Assembly: GCA_035604195.1 (NCBI GenBank)
Contig: DATNIY010000080.1
Location: 7,936-71,935, forward strand
Length of the DNA: 64,000 nucleotides
Reading direction: 5' to 3'
Source of the DNA: DATJLY01 sp035604195
GTDB lineage: Bacteria; Pseudomonadota; Alphaproteobacteria; ATCC43930; CGMCC-115725
A model generated the notes under the pieces. It ran no database searches and was not told the DNA's origin. It saw nothing but the letters and a program-made list of their open reading frames with translations. The stretch's first letter is position 1, and every line of letters begins with the position of its first letter. The position numbers were made by a program, and so were the translations under genes. Positions 24,745 to 32,921 of this stretch are shown here, piece by piece.

Positions 24745-25808
24745 TCCCTCCGGGCGGGACGATCGGCATTCTCGGCGGCGGCCAGCTCGGCCGCATGACT
24801 GCGCTGGCCGCGGCGCGGCTCGGCTATCGCTGCCACGTCTTCTGCCCGGAGCGCGAGAGCCCGGCGAAACTCGTGACCTGCTTCGCCACCACGGCCGATT
24901 ACACGGACAAGGCGGCGCTCGCCGATTTCGCCCGCCAGGTCGATGTCATCACCTTCGAATTCGAGAATGTGCCGGCCGAGACGGCCGAGCATCTGGCCGC
25001 CTTCAAGCCGGTGCGGCCGGGCCCCGCCGCGCTCCGCATCGCGCAGGACCGGCTCAAGGAGAAGGAGTATGTTGGCGCCGCCTCGATCGCGACTGCGCCC
25101 TATGCCGCCGTAACCAATCTCACCGAGCTCGAAGCCTCGCTTCAGCGCATCGGCCGGCCCGCACTGCTCAAGACCGTGCGGCTCGGCTATTACGGCAAAG
25201 GGCAAGTGACGATCGGCGCGGGCGCCGACCTCGCCACGGCGTGGCGCAGCCTCGGCACCGAGCTCGCGATCCTCGAGGGCTTCGTCGATTTCGCCTGCGA
25301 GATTTCCGTCATCGTCGCGCGGGGCGCGGGCGGCGCCTGCGCGATCTATCCGGCGGTCGAGAACCGGCATGTCAACGGCATCCTCGACACCACCATCGTG
25401 CCGGCGCCGATCGCGCCCGAAGCAGCGGCGCGGGCCGTGGCGATCGCCCGCCGCTTGGCCGAGGGGCTCGACATCGCCGGACTGCTCGCCGTCGAGATGT
25501 TCTTAACAAAACGTGGCGAGCTGCTGGTCAACGAGCTGGCGCCGCGGCCGCACAATTCCGGACATTGGACCATCGACGCCTGCCATACCAGCCAGTTCGA
25601 GCAATTGGTGCGCGCCATTTGCGGTCTGCCGCTCGGCTCGGCCGAGCGCCATTCGGATGCGGTGATGAAGAACCTGATCGGCGCCGAGGTCGCGAACTGG
25701 CGCGCGATACTCGACGACCCGCTGCGCAAGCTGCACCTTTACGGCAAGACCGAGATCCTGCCGGGCCGCAAGATGGGCCACGTCACCACCCTGATCCCGC
25801 GCCGCTAA
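24741..25808 (+). CDS. purK: N5-carboxyaminoimidazole ribonucleotide synthase
   Basis: ATP-grasp enzyme that carboxylates AIR with bicarbonate and ATP to give N5-CAIR, the substrate of PurE. The 355-residue protein has the N-terminal GGGQLGRM dinucleotide-like motif, DVITFEFENVPAE, ATP-binding KTVRLGYYGKGQ, and the metal-binding VEMFLTKRGELLVNELAPRPHNSGH. The ATG at 24741 lies inside the end of purE. A repeat element follows the stop. Confidence 0.95.
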   Translation: MIPPGGTIGILGGGQLGRMTALAAARLGYRCHVFCPERESPAKLVTCFATTADYTDKAALADFARQVDVITFEFENVPAETAEHLAAFKPVRPGPAALRIAQDRLKEKEYVGAASIATAPYAAVTNLTELEASLQRIGRPALLKTVRLGYYGKGQVTIGAGADLATAWRSLGTELAILEGFVDFACEISVIVARGAGGACAIYPAVENRHVNGILDTTIVPAPIAPEAAARAVAIARRLAEGLDIAGLLAVEMFLTKRGELLVNELAPRPHNSGHWTIDACHTSQFEQLVRAICGLPLGSAERHSDAVMKNLIGAEVANWRAILDDPLRKLHLYGKTEILPGRKMGHVTTLIPRR

Positions 25809-25837
25809 GGCGGTTGCCGACTGCATGGATGTCGTGC

Positions 25838-25961
25838 GTGCTTCGAGACGGCCGCTTCGCGGCCTCCTCAGCATGAAGAAAATCTTTGGTGGCACGAAGA
25901 AAAATCCTCGTCCTGAGGGGCGACCGCATGCGGTCGCCCGCAGCCGGCGTCTCGAAGGACG
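25838..25961. repeat. Palindromic intergenic repeat element after purK
   Basis: The element is bounded by CTTCGAGACG (25841-25850) and CGTCTCGAAG (25949-25958), a perfect 10-bp inverted repeat. Inside are a hairpin GGCCGC-TTC-GCGGCC (25850-25864), a palindrome GCGACCGCATGCGGTCGC (25920-25937) and CTCAGC/CCTGAGG segments. The ends TGCTTCGAGACG and CGTCTCGAAGGAC match a dispersed repeat that is common between genes of Bradyrhizobium and related alphaproteobacteria. It contains no ORF. It lies between the convergent purK and coq9 genes and might also stop transcription. Confidence 0.75.
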
Positions 25962-25989
25962 CAATGAGTCCATCCAGCCGGAATTTGCG

Positions 25990-26628
25990 CTAAAGCCGCC
26001 GGCCGGGCATGCGGAAGAGGCGGAAGGGGTTGGGGACGGCGTCGAGCGCGCGCTCGAGCCGGGCCCGGAGGCGCGGCAGCGAAGCGCTCTCGGCGAGGCG
26101 GCGGGCGAGGAAAGCCTCGGTCGCGCTGCCGTCGGGCGAGCGGTCGTCGAGCCAGTAGAGCGTGGTCGCGGCATAGATCCCGGCGAGCAGGCCGCGCTTG
26201 GTGTAGAAGCTGAAATCGGCGGCGGTGTCGCCGGCGGCATACCACAGCGCATCGACGGTGTCGTAGAGCAGCCGCAAACCCAGGGGCGCGTTCAGCGGCA
26301 GCGCCAGCAGCGCCAGCGCCCGCCGCACCGCCTCGCGATGCGGCGCCAGCAGATCGAGCCGCGTCCGCACGGCGAGGGCGATACGCTCGCCGACCCGCAT
26401 GCCCTCGAGCTTCTGGGCCGCGACCGTCTCCATGGCGCGGCGGTCGGCCCAATGGCTGAACCAGGCGATGGCGTCGATCGGGCCGCGCGGAAAGAGCCGC
26501 GCCAATTCGGCCTCATCGACCCCGGCGCGCCGCGCCGCCGCCAGCAACGCCGCCGCGCTCCAGCCGTCGAAGGCCACGTTCGGCAACAGTCCCGCGAGCA
26601 CGGCATCTCTCTGCACAATGTCGTCCAT
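25990..26628 (-). CDS. COQ9 family protein (ubiquinone biosynthesis)
   Basis: A 212-residue homologue of COQ9, a TetR-fold lipid-binding protein that helps COQ7 hydroxylate the ubiquinone ring. The N-terminus has VAFDGWSAAALLAAARRAGVDEAELARLFPRGPIDAIAWFSHWAD, then MRVGERIALAVRTRL and the helix YDTVDALWYAAGDTAADFSFYTKRGLLAGIYAATTLYWLDD, all typical. The ATG at 26628 gives the usual start. It lies 8 bp after the end of def on the same strand. UbiX and an ABC1 kinase elsewhere in the window belong to the same pathway. Confidence 0.9.
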   Translation of the reverse strand: MDDIVQRDAVLAGLLPNVAFDGWSAAALLAAARRAGVDEAELARLFPRGPIDAIAWFSHWADRRAMETVAAQKLEGMRVGERIALAVRTRLDLLAPHREAVRRALALLALPLNAPLGLRLLYDTVDALWYAAGDTAADFSFYTKRGLLAGIYAATTLYWLDDRSPDGSATEAFLARRLAESASLPRLRARLERALDAVPNPFRLFRMPGRRL

Positions 26629-26636
26629 CGCCGCTC

Positions 26637-27185
26637 CTAGCCCACCGTCTCGCCGAGTTTGACGGGAAAGCGCAGGCCTTCCTCGTTGAACATCAACAGC
26701 CGCAGATCGGTCATGCGCTGCGGATAGAGCACGCCGTCCAAATGATCGCATTCGTGCTGCACCACGCGCGCATGAAATCCTTCGGCGATTTGGTCGATCG
26801 CCTCGCCTTCGGGTGTCGCGCCGCGATAGCGGATGCGGGCAAAGCGCGGCACGGCGCCGCGCAGGCCCGGCACGGAGAGGCAACCTTCCCAGCCCAATTC
26901 CATCTCCGGCCCCAAAGGCTCGATCACGGGATTGACCAGCGCGATCAACTCCTGCGGGCGATCGTCCGGCCGTCCGCTGACGCGCTCCTCGGGCACGGCA
27001 AAGATGACGACGCGGCGGGAGACATGCACCTGGGGCGCGGCGAGGCCGGCGCCGCCGATATCGGCCAAGGTCTCGACCATGTCGGCGACCAGGCGGCGGA
27101 TCTCGGGCGCGCCGGGATCGGCCACGGGCTCGGCGATTTGGCGCAGAACCGGATGGCCCATGCGGGCGATCTTGAGGATGGCCAT
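26637..27185 (-). CDS. def: Peptide deformylase
   Basis: Removes the formyl group from the N-terminal Met of new proteins. The 182-residue protein shows all three motifs: GAGLAAPQV (motif 1), EGCLSVPG (motif 2, metal Cys) and QHECDHLDG (motif 3, two metal His and the catalytic Glu). The ATG at 27185 begins MAILKIARMGHPVLRQ, the family start. The C-terminal DLRLLMFNEEGLRFP suggests the longer PDF subtype. It is followed by coq9 and diverges from rpsU. Confidence 0.95.
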   Translation of the reverse strand: MAILKIARMGHPVLRQIAEPVADPGAPEIRRLVADMVETLADIGGAGLAAPQVHVSRRVVIFAVPEERVSGRPDDRPQELIALVNPVIEPLGPEMELGWEGCLSVPGLRGAVPRFARIRYRGATPEGEAIDQIAEGFHARVVQHECDHLDGVLYPQRMTDLRLLMFNEEGLRFPVKLGETVG

Positions 27186-27332
27186 GGGCCTAATATGAGC
27201 GCGGCGCGCGGCAGGGTAAAGCCGCCCGCCCGGACTTCCCAAATCCGGGCAAACGTGTTATCTAGCGCCGCCTTTGGCTGCGCTGGGTCCGCGGCCGAGT
27301 GGATTTTTGCCGAACTAAGATGAGGAGTGCTC

Positions 27333-27536
27333 GTGCAAGTTCTCGTCCGCGACAATAATGTCGACCAGGCGCTGCGCGCGCTGAAGAAGAAAATGCAGCG
27401 GGAAGGAATCTTCCGCGAGATGAAGCTCCGACGCAATTACGAGAAGCCCTCCGAGCGCCGCGCCCGCGAAAAGGCCGAGGCGGTGCGGCGCTACCGCAAG
27501 CTCCTGCGCAAACGCATGGAGCGCGAGGGCTATTGA
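27333..27536 (+). CDS. rpsU: 30S ribosomal protein S21
   Basis: A 67-residue basic protein of the small subunit needed for initiation. The sequence MQVLVRDNNVDQALRALKKKMQREG and the tail AEAVRRYRKLLRKRMERE are standard. The GTG at 27333 was preferred over the GTG at 27327 because it gives the usual MQVLV start and sits 7 bp from GAGG (27322-27325). A candidate -10 TTATCT lies at 27258-27263 but its -35 is weak. A strong terminator follows at 27562. Confidence 0.94.
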   Translation: MQVLVRDNNVDQALRALKKKMQREGIFREMKLRRNYEKPSERRAREKAEAVRRYRKLLRKRMEREGY

Positions 27537-27561
27537 GCCTCTGCCTTCGACCGTTCAAGAG

Positions 27562-27598
27562 AAAGCCGCCCGGGCGCTCCGCGGCGGCTTTGGTTTTT
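27562..27598. terminator. Intrinsic terminator between rpsU and pntB
   Basis: AAAGCCGCC (27562-27570) pairs with GGCGGCTTT (27583-27591) with a 12-nt loop, followed by GGTTTTT. On the minus strand the stem is followed by CTCTT, so it probably serves both rpsU and the convergent pnt operon. Confidence 0.75.
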
Positions 27599-27603
27599 CC
27601 GGC

Positions 27604-28995
27604 TCAGGCCAGCGCCTTGACGATCTGCTCGCACATCTTCTTGGCGTCGCCGAACAGCATCATCGTGTTGTCGCGGTAGAACAGCACGTTCTCGACGCCG
27701 GCATAGCCCGAGGCCATCGTGCGCTTGACGAAGAGCACCGTCTTCGCCCGCTCGACATCGAGGATGGGCATGCCGTAGATCGGCGAAGTGGGATCGGTCT
27801 TGGCGGCGGGGTTGGTCACGTCATTGGCGCCGATGACGAAGGCCACGTCGGTCGAGGCGAAATCGCGATTGATCTCGTCGAGCTCGAGCACCTCGTCATA
27901 GGGCACGTTGGCCTCGGCCAGCAGCACGTTCATGTGCCCGGGCATGCGGCCCGCCACCGGATGGATGGCGTAGCGCACGGTGACGCCCTCGCGCTTCAGG
28001 ATGTCCGCCATCTCCTTGAGCGCGTGCTGCGCCTGCGCCACCGCCATGCCATAGCCGGGCACGATGATGACCGAGCTCGCATTCTTCAGGATGAAGGCGG
28101 CGTCCTCGGCGCTCCCCGACTTGACCGAGCGGTCGCCCTGCGCCCCTGCCGCCATCACGCCGCCCTCGGTGCCAAAGCCGCCGAGGATGACATTGAAGAT
28201 CGAGCGGTTCATCCCCTTGCACATGATGTAGCTGAGGATGGCGCCCGACGAGCCCACGAGCGCGCCGGTGACGATCAAGAGGCTGTTGGACAGCGTGAAG
28301 CCGATACCGCAGGCGGCCCAGCCCGAATAGGAATTGAGCATCGAGATGACGACCGGCATGTCGGCGCCGCCAATGGGCACGATGAGCAACAGCCCCAGCG
28401 CCAGCGACAGGACGACGATCCCCCAGAAACCCAGCGCGGGCTGCGCCAGGACGAACCACACGCCGACCGCCAGCAGCACCAATCCCAGGAGCGCATTGAG
28501 CGGATGCTGCCCGGGAAAGACCAGCGGCGCGCCCGTGACCAAGCCCTGCAGCTTGGCGAACGCCACCACCGAGCCGGTGAAGGTGATGGCGCCGATCGCC
28601 GTGCCGAGCCCCATCTCGATGAGGCTCTCCATGCGGATGTCGCCCGCCGTGCCGATGCCGTAGGCGGCGGGCGAATAGAAGGCGGCGGCGGCGACGCACA
28701 CCGCGGCCAATCCCACCAGGCTGTGAAAGGCCGCGACCAGCTGCGGCAGCGCCGTCATCTGGATCCGGAGCGCAATGAAGGTGCCGATCGCGCCGCCGAT
28801 GACGATGCCGACGAGGATGACGCCGAAGCTCACGACACCCGGCGTCGCCAAGGTCGTCGCGACCGCGATCACCATGCCGGCGATGCCGTAAAGGTTGCCG
28901 GCGCGCGCCGTCTCGGGCGAGCTCAGGCCCTTGAGCGCCAGGATGAAGCAGATCGAAGCGACCAGGTAGAGCAGGGCTGAAAGGTTCGCACTCAC
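27604..28995 (-). CDS. pntB: NAD(P)+ transhydrogenase, beta subunit
   Basis: Membrane and NADP(H)-binding subunit of the proton-translocating transhydrogenase, which makes NADPH from NADH using the proton gradient. The 463-residue protein has about nine membrane segments in residues 1-270. The soluble domain III follows, with SSVIIVPGYGMAVAQAQHAL, VRYAIHPVAGRMPGHMNVLLAE, VAFVIGANDVTNPAA and RTMASGYAGVENVLFY. It ends the operon pntAa-pntAb-pntB, which reads on the minus strand. With gap, PFK and CoA ligases it balances redox in central metabolism. Confidence 0.96.
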   Translation of the reverse strand: MSANLSALLYLVASICFILALKGLSSPETARAGNLYGIAGMVIAVATTLATPGVVSFGVILVGIVIGGAIGTFIALRIQMTALPQLVAAFHSLVGLAAVCVAAAAFYSPAAYGIGTAGDIRMESLIEMGLGTAIGAITFTGSVVAFAKLQGLVTGAPLVFPGQHPLNALLGLVLLAVGVWFVLAQPALGFWGIVVLSLALGLLLIVPIGGADMPVVISMLNSYSGWAACGIGFTLSNSLLIVTGALVGSSGAILSYIMCKGMNRSIFNVILGGFGTEGGVMAAGAQGDRSVKSGSAEDAAFILKNASSVIIVPGYGMAVAQAQHALKEMADILKREGVTVRYAIHPVAGRMPGHMNVLLAEANVPYDEVLELDEINRDFASTDVAFVIGANDVTNPAAKTDPTSPIYGMPILDVERAKTVLFVKRTMASGYAGVENVLFYRDNTMMLFGDAKKMCEQIVKALA

Positions 28996-29008
28996 CGTGG
29001 GCTCTCCG

Positions 29009-29302
29009 CTATTTTTGCTTGCGCTTGAACATCTGCAGCATGCGCTGGGTGACGATGAACCCGCCGAAGATGTTGACCGAGGCCAGCACCACCGCGCAGA
29101 AGCCCATCACCTTGGAGAAGCTGAAGCCGGCCGGGCCGGCGGCGATGAGCGCGCCAACGATGATGACGCTGGAGATGGCGTTGGTGACGCTCATCAGCGG
29201 CGAATGCAGCGCCGGCGTGACGCGCCACACCACGTGGTAGCCGACGAACACGGCCAGCACGAACACCGTGAGGAAGAAGACGAAGGGATCGGGCACGCTC
29301 AT
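29009..29302 (-). CDS. pntAb: NAD(P)+ transhydrogenase, alpha-2 membrane subunit
   Basis: A 97-residue membrane protein with three hydrophobic segments (FVFFLTVFVLAVFVGYHVVW, SVIIVGALIAAGPAG, VVLASVNIFGGFIVTQRML). It is the separate membrane part that in E. coli is fused to PntA; the split form is typical of alphaproteobacteria such as Rhodospirillum. The ATG overlaps the end of pntAa by 4 bp, and pntB starts 13 bp after its stop. Confidence 0.95.
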   Translation of the reverse strand: MSVPDPFVFFLTVFVLAVFVGYHVVWRVTPALHSPLMSVTNAISSVIIVGALIAAGPAGFSFSKVMGFCAVVLASVNIFGGFIVTQRMLQMFKRKQK

Positions 29303-30459
29303 GACGACGCTCCTGCCGCGGCGCCGGAGGCGGCGGCCAGTTCGGGATGGACCACCGCGCCATCGCGCGTGAGCAGGCTCGCCTTCACGATGGCGTCGCT
29401 CTCGTCGATCTTGAGATTCTTGTCCTTGTCGATGACGAGGCCGAGAAAGGCCAGCAGGTTCCTGGCGTAGAGCTGGCTCGCATCGACCGCAATGTGCGAC
29501 GGCATGTTCAAATGGCCGAGAATGGCGACGCCGCCTGCCGTCGTCGCGACCTCGCCGGCGACGCTGCCCTCGACATTGCCGCCCTGCTCGACCGCGAGGT
29601 CGACGATGACCGAGCCCGGCCGCATCACCGCGATCATGTCGCGCGTGATCAGCACGGGCGCGCGCCGGCCCGGAATGAGCGCCGTGCAGATGACGATGTC
29701 GATCTTCTTGAGCGCCTCCGTGACGTGCTCGCGCTGGCGCCGGGCGAAATCCTCGCCCATCTCCTTGGCGTAGCCGCCGGCGGTCCCCATCGCCTTCATC
29801 GCCTCGAGATCGACGGCGAGGAAGGTGGCGCCGAGGCTTTCCACCTGCTCCTTCGCGGCGAACCGCACATCGGTGGCCGAGACCACCGCGCCCAGCCGCC
29901 GCGCCGTGGCGATCGCCTGCAGCCCGGCGACGCCGGCGCCCATGACCAGCACCCGGGCCGGCGGGATCGTGCCGGCTGCCGTCATCATCATCGGCATGGC
30001 GCGGCCGAAGGCGGTCGCCGCCTCGAGCACGGCGCGATAGCCCGCGAGATTGGCCTGCGAGGACAGCACGTCCATCGCCTGGGCGCGGGTAATGCGCGGC
30101 ACCAATTCCATGGCGAAGGCGGCGAGGCCGGCGCGCGCATAGGCCGCGACCTCCTCGGCGTGCTGCAGCGGCTCGAGCATGCCGATGAGCACTGCGCCGC
30201 GCCGCATCTGCGCTACTTCCTCGGGCAGCGGACGCGCCACCTTGAGGATGATGTCGGCGCTGCCGAGCGTCGCCGCGGCATCGGCCGCGATGGTGGCGCC
30301 CGCGGCCGCATAGGAATCGTCGGGAAAGGAAGCGCCCGCTCCGGCGCCCTTCTCCACCACGACCTCGAGCCCCATGCCGATGAGCCGCTTGACCGTATCG
30401 GGCGACGCCGCCACGCGGCGCTCGTGCGGGCGGCGCTCCTTCGGTATGCAGATCTTCAT
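29299..30459 (-). CDS. pntAa: NAD(P)+ transhydrogenase, alpha-1 NAD-binding subunit
   Basis: The soluble NAD(H)-binding domain I protein of transhydrogenase, 386 residues. It resembles alanine dehydrogenase: MKICIPKERRPHERRVAASPDTV at the start, VEKGAGAGASFPDDSYAAAGA, and the dinucleotide motif VLVMGAGVAGLQAIATARRLGA. The mobile loop region is in LAVDLEAMKAMGTAGGYAKEM. It is the first gene of the pnt operon. Its ATG lies 83 bp from the end of a small secreted protein gene on the same strand. Confidence 0.95.
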   Translation of the reverse strand: MKICIPKERRPHERRVAASPDTVKRLIGMGLEVVVEKGAGAGASFPDDSYAAAGATIAADAAATLGSADIILKVARPLPEEVAQMRRGAVLIGMLEPLQHAEEVAAYARAGLAAFAMELVPRITRAQAMDVLSSQANLAGYRAVLEAATAFGRAMPMMMTAAGTIPPARVLVMGAGVAGLQAIATARRLGAVVSATDVRFAAKEQVESLGATFLAVDLEAMKAMGTAGGYAKEMGEDFARRQREHVTEALKKIDIVICTALIPGRRAPVLITRDMIAVMRPGSVIVDLAVEQGGNVEGSVAGEVATTAGGVAILGHLNMPSHIAVDASQLYARNLLAFLGLVIDKDKNLKIDESDAIVKASLLTRDGAVVHPELAAASGAAAGASS

Positions 30460-30542
30460 TTCGGTGATTGTCCCCTGCGCGTGACGCGGCGATACAATGC
30501 CGCGCGATTAACCATTTGTGAAGTGGGAACCTCGGCGTTTCC

Positions 30543-30782
30543 TTACTTTAGCAGCCCCCGCGCATGATTGACCGCATCGATGCAGAGCCTGATGCGGCCG
30601 AATTGTTCGTCTTTCGTCGCCTTTTCCAGCAACAGCGCGAGTTCCTGCCGGCGCGCCCCGTCCGGCACTTCCGGCAGCTTGGCCTTGAGGACGCGCAGAT
30701 CGTCGGCGCAATTGGCCCGTGCCCCTGCCGCGGCGAGCAGGGCAAGGAGCCCGAATAGCGCGCCAAGCGCCGCTTTTTTCAT
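30543..30782 (-). CDS. Small exported protein of unknown function
   Basis: A 79-residue protein with a clear signal peptide (MKKAALGALFGLLALLAAAGARA-NC). The mature part of about 55 residues has two Cys (in NCADDL and LCIDAV), which could form one disulfide, and ends in ARGLLK. It is helical and charged. No family is recognised. It lies upstream of the pnt operon on the same strand and diverges from the sigma factor gene. Longer in-frame starts exist but lack the signal. Confidence 0.7.
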   Translation of the reverse strand: MKKAALGALFGLLALLAAAGARANCADDLRVLKAKLPEVPDGARRQELALLLEKATKDEQFGRIRLCIDAVNHARGLLK

Positions 30783-30975
30783 GCAGTTGCTCCGTGTTAA
30801 GATGGGGTGGGAGATTACGCCAGTCAGAGCTTCCAACCCATAGCGGGCCGGGCCCGGCCCACCCCCAATATCGGGCCACGGGCCGCCCCTTCCGTTAGGG
30901 AATAAATCCAATCGCCTGCCGTTGTCATTCAGTTTGGTGCGATTGCGCCCCTCGGTGCAGCTACGGGTTGGGGCG

Positions 30976-31503
30976 ATGAGCGCGTCCTTCAGCGATCAGC
31001 TCATTGCCGTTCTGCCCAGGCTGCGGCGGTTTGCGCGTGGTCTGGCCGGCTCGGCCGCCGAGGCCGATGATCTCGTCCAGGCGGCCTGCGAGCGCGCCTT
31101 GACCCGGGCACACCAGTTCCAGGAGGGGACGCGATTCGACAGTTGGATGTTTCGCATCGTGCAGACGATCTGGATCGATCATCTGCGCGCGCGTGACATC
31201 CGGAAGGAAGGGGGAGAGGATGAAGGCATGCATGTCGGCACGGACGAGCCGGTGCGGCGGGTCGAGGCCCGCTTGGCGCTGGACGAAGTGCGCGCCGCAC
31301 TGCGCGAACTGCCGGGCGACCAGCGCACGGCTCTCCTTCTCGTGACCGTGGACGGGTTGAGCTATAAGGAGGCAGCGGAGATCGCCGAGGTACCCGTGGG
31401 CACCATCATGAGCCGGTTGGCAAGGGCCCGGCTCGCGCTTCAAGCGAGGCTGGAGTCGGGCAAAGCGCTCCGCAGGAGTCGGGACAATGCAGAAGCCGAG
31501 TGA
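30976..31503 (+). CDS. ECF-type RNA polymerase sigma factor
   Basis: A 175-residue extracytoplasmic-function sigma factor. Region 2 spans DDLVQAACERALTRAHQFQEGTRFDSWMFRIVQTIWIDHLRARD, and region 4.2 is the helix-turn-helix LSYKEAAEIAEVPVGTIMSRLARARLAL. No N- or C-terminal extra domains are present. The ATG at 30976 gives MSASFSDQLI, the family-like start. The next gene overlaps by 17 bp and encodes its probable anti-sigma factor. I could not identify an autoregulatory promoter upstream. Confidence 0.92.
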   Translation: MSASFSDQLIAVLPRLRRFARGLAGSAAEADDLVQAACERALTRAHQFQEGTRFDSWMFRIVQTIWIDHLRARDIRKEGGEDEGMHVGTDEPVRRVEARLALDEVRAALRELPGDQRTALLLVTVDGLSYKEAAEIAEVPVGTIMSRLARARLALQARLESGKALRRSRDNAEAE

Positions 31504-32329
31504 CGAAAGGCTGATCGCCTATCTCGACGGCGAAGTCGACGAGCGCGAGCGCGCGGAGATCGCCTGGTGGCTCGAGCAGGACGAGGGCTTGCGCGAGCGG
31601 GCGGGCCGGCTCGCCGAAAACGCGGCTTTGCTGCGTGCGGCGTTCGATGAAGTGTTGCGCGAGCCGCTGCCCGAGCGGCTCATCGCCGCGGCGCGCGGCG
31701 AATCGCCGCAGAAGCCGCAGAAGGTGACCAATCTCGCGGTCCACCGGATGAAGCGTCTCCTCGGCCAGCGGCGGTGGTGGATCGGCGTGCCGGTGGCGGC
31801 CTCGATCGCTGGCCTCGTCGTCGGCTATTTCGCCGGGAACCAGGCCGGGACGGATCTCGCCGAGCAGCAGGAGGTCGTCAGTCCCGCCGGCGGGACCTGG
31901 CTCGACAGCATCGCCGGCTATCACAAGCTCTTCGTCAATGCCGGGGTCAACGACGCGGCCTTGGCCGATGTGCCACCGACCGAAGGCGATGCGGCGCACA
32001 AGGTGGCGCAGAAGCTGCCGCCCGACTTCCGGGTGCCGAATCTCAAGCCCTGGGGCCTCGCCTTCCAAGGCGCCCGCTTCATCTTCATCGAGGGGCGGCC
32101 CGGGACCCAGCTCTTCTATACCACCGACAACAAGGCGCTCGGACCGTTGACCGTCATTGTCGCGAATTCCAACCGGGGCGACCTGCAGCCGACCTTCGCG
32201 CGCCGCGACGACGTGAACATGATCTATTGGCGGCATCACGGGCATGCCTATGCCCTGGTCGGGACCGCCGACATCGGCTACCTCTGGAACATCCACAACG
32301 ACATTGCCTGGCAGCTCGACGCCATCTGA
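31487..32329 (+). CDS. Membrane anti-sigma factor
   Basis: A 280-residue protein. The N-terminal 75 residues (DERLIAYLDGEVDERERAEIAWWLEQDEGLRERAGRL) are a typical anti-sigma domain. One membrane segment follows at about residues 96-115 (WIGVPVAASIAGLVVGYFAG), and a periplasmic domain of about 165 residues ends in a Trp/His-rich segment (MIYWRHHGHAYALVGTADIGYLW). It overlaps the sigma gene by 17 bp. The cytoplasmic domain would hold the sigma factor; the outer domain would sense an envelope signal. No HxxxCxxC zinc motif is seen. Confidence 0.88.
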   Translation: MQKPSDERLIAYLDGEVDERERAEIAWWLEQDEGLRERAGRLAENAALLRAAFDEVLREPLPERLIAAARGESPQKPQKVTNLAVHRMKRLLGQRRWWIGVPVAASIAGLVVGYFAGNQAGTDLAEQQEVVSPAGGTWLDSIAGYHKLFVNAGVNDAALADVPPTEGDAAHKVAQKLPPDFRVPNLKPWGLAFQGARFIFIEGRPGTQLFYTTDNKALGPLTVIVANSNRGDLQPTFARRDDVNMIYWRHHGHAYALVGTADIGYLWNIHNDIAWQLDAI

Positions 32330-32332
32330 GGC

Positions 32333-32734
32333 TCAGGGCGGCAAGTGGGCGGCGCCGAAGGCGAGCGGCAGAAGCTCGCCGAGCCGCACCGTCTGCCGCA
32401 GCCCTGCGGTAGTGCCGAGATGAACCTCTGCCTCCGGCCCGGCGAACTCCGCCAGACGCTGCCGGCAGAGCCCGCAAGGCGGCACCGGCGCCGCGCTCTC
32501 GGCGACGATCGCCAACTCGGCGACGCGGCGCGCGCCGGCTGCGATCATGGCGGCGAGCGCCGCGGCCTCGGCGCAGAGCCCGGCCGGATATGAGGCATTC
32601 TCGACATTGGCGCCGACAAAGATGCGCCCGTCCGCGGCGCGGATCGCCGCGCCGACCTTGAACCGCGAATAGGGCGCATAGGCATTGTCGCGCGCCGCCG
32701 CCGCCGCCCTGATCAGCGCCTCGATGCCGGACAT
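32333..32734 (-). CDS. cdd: Cytidine deaminase
   Basis: Deaminates cytidine and deoxycytidine in pyrimidine salvage. The 133-residue homotetrameric type shows APYSRFKVGAAI, NVENASYPAGLCAEAAAL (zinc Cys and catalytic Glu) and VPPCGLCRQRLAEF (two zinc Cys). It converges with the anti-sigma gene (3 bp gap) and diverges from the OpgC gene. Confidence 0.95.
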   Translation of the reverse strand: MSGIEALIRAAAAARDNAYAPYSRFKVGAAIRAADGRIFVGANVENASYPAGLCAEAAALAAMIAAGARRVAELAIVAESAAPVPPCGLCRQRLAEFAGPEAEVHLGTTAGLRQTVRLGELLPLAFGAAHLPP

Positions 32735-32921
32735 GGCTGCCTCCTTCCGTTCGCCGCCAATGGTAGCGCGAATTGCATTTCAGGGCAGCGCGGGGGCCCT
32801 TGGCCGCGCGGCCGCAGCCGCTATGATCCGCGCCGATGGGTGCCAGCATGCCGCGATTCCTGCCGACCGGCCGCCCGCCCGCCGGGGCGGTCGCGGCTGT
32901 CGCGTCCTGAGTACCCTTGCG

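Noticed and set aside
30783..30975. ECF-type autoregulatory promoter before the sigma factor
   Set aside because: GGAAC occurs at about 30527, but the GTT after it is only 6-7 bp away, far from the 16-18 bp spacing needed.
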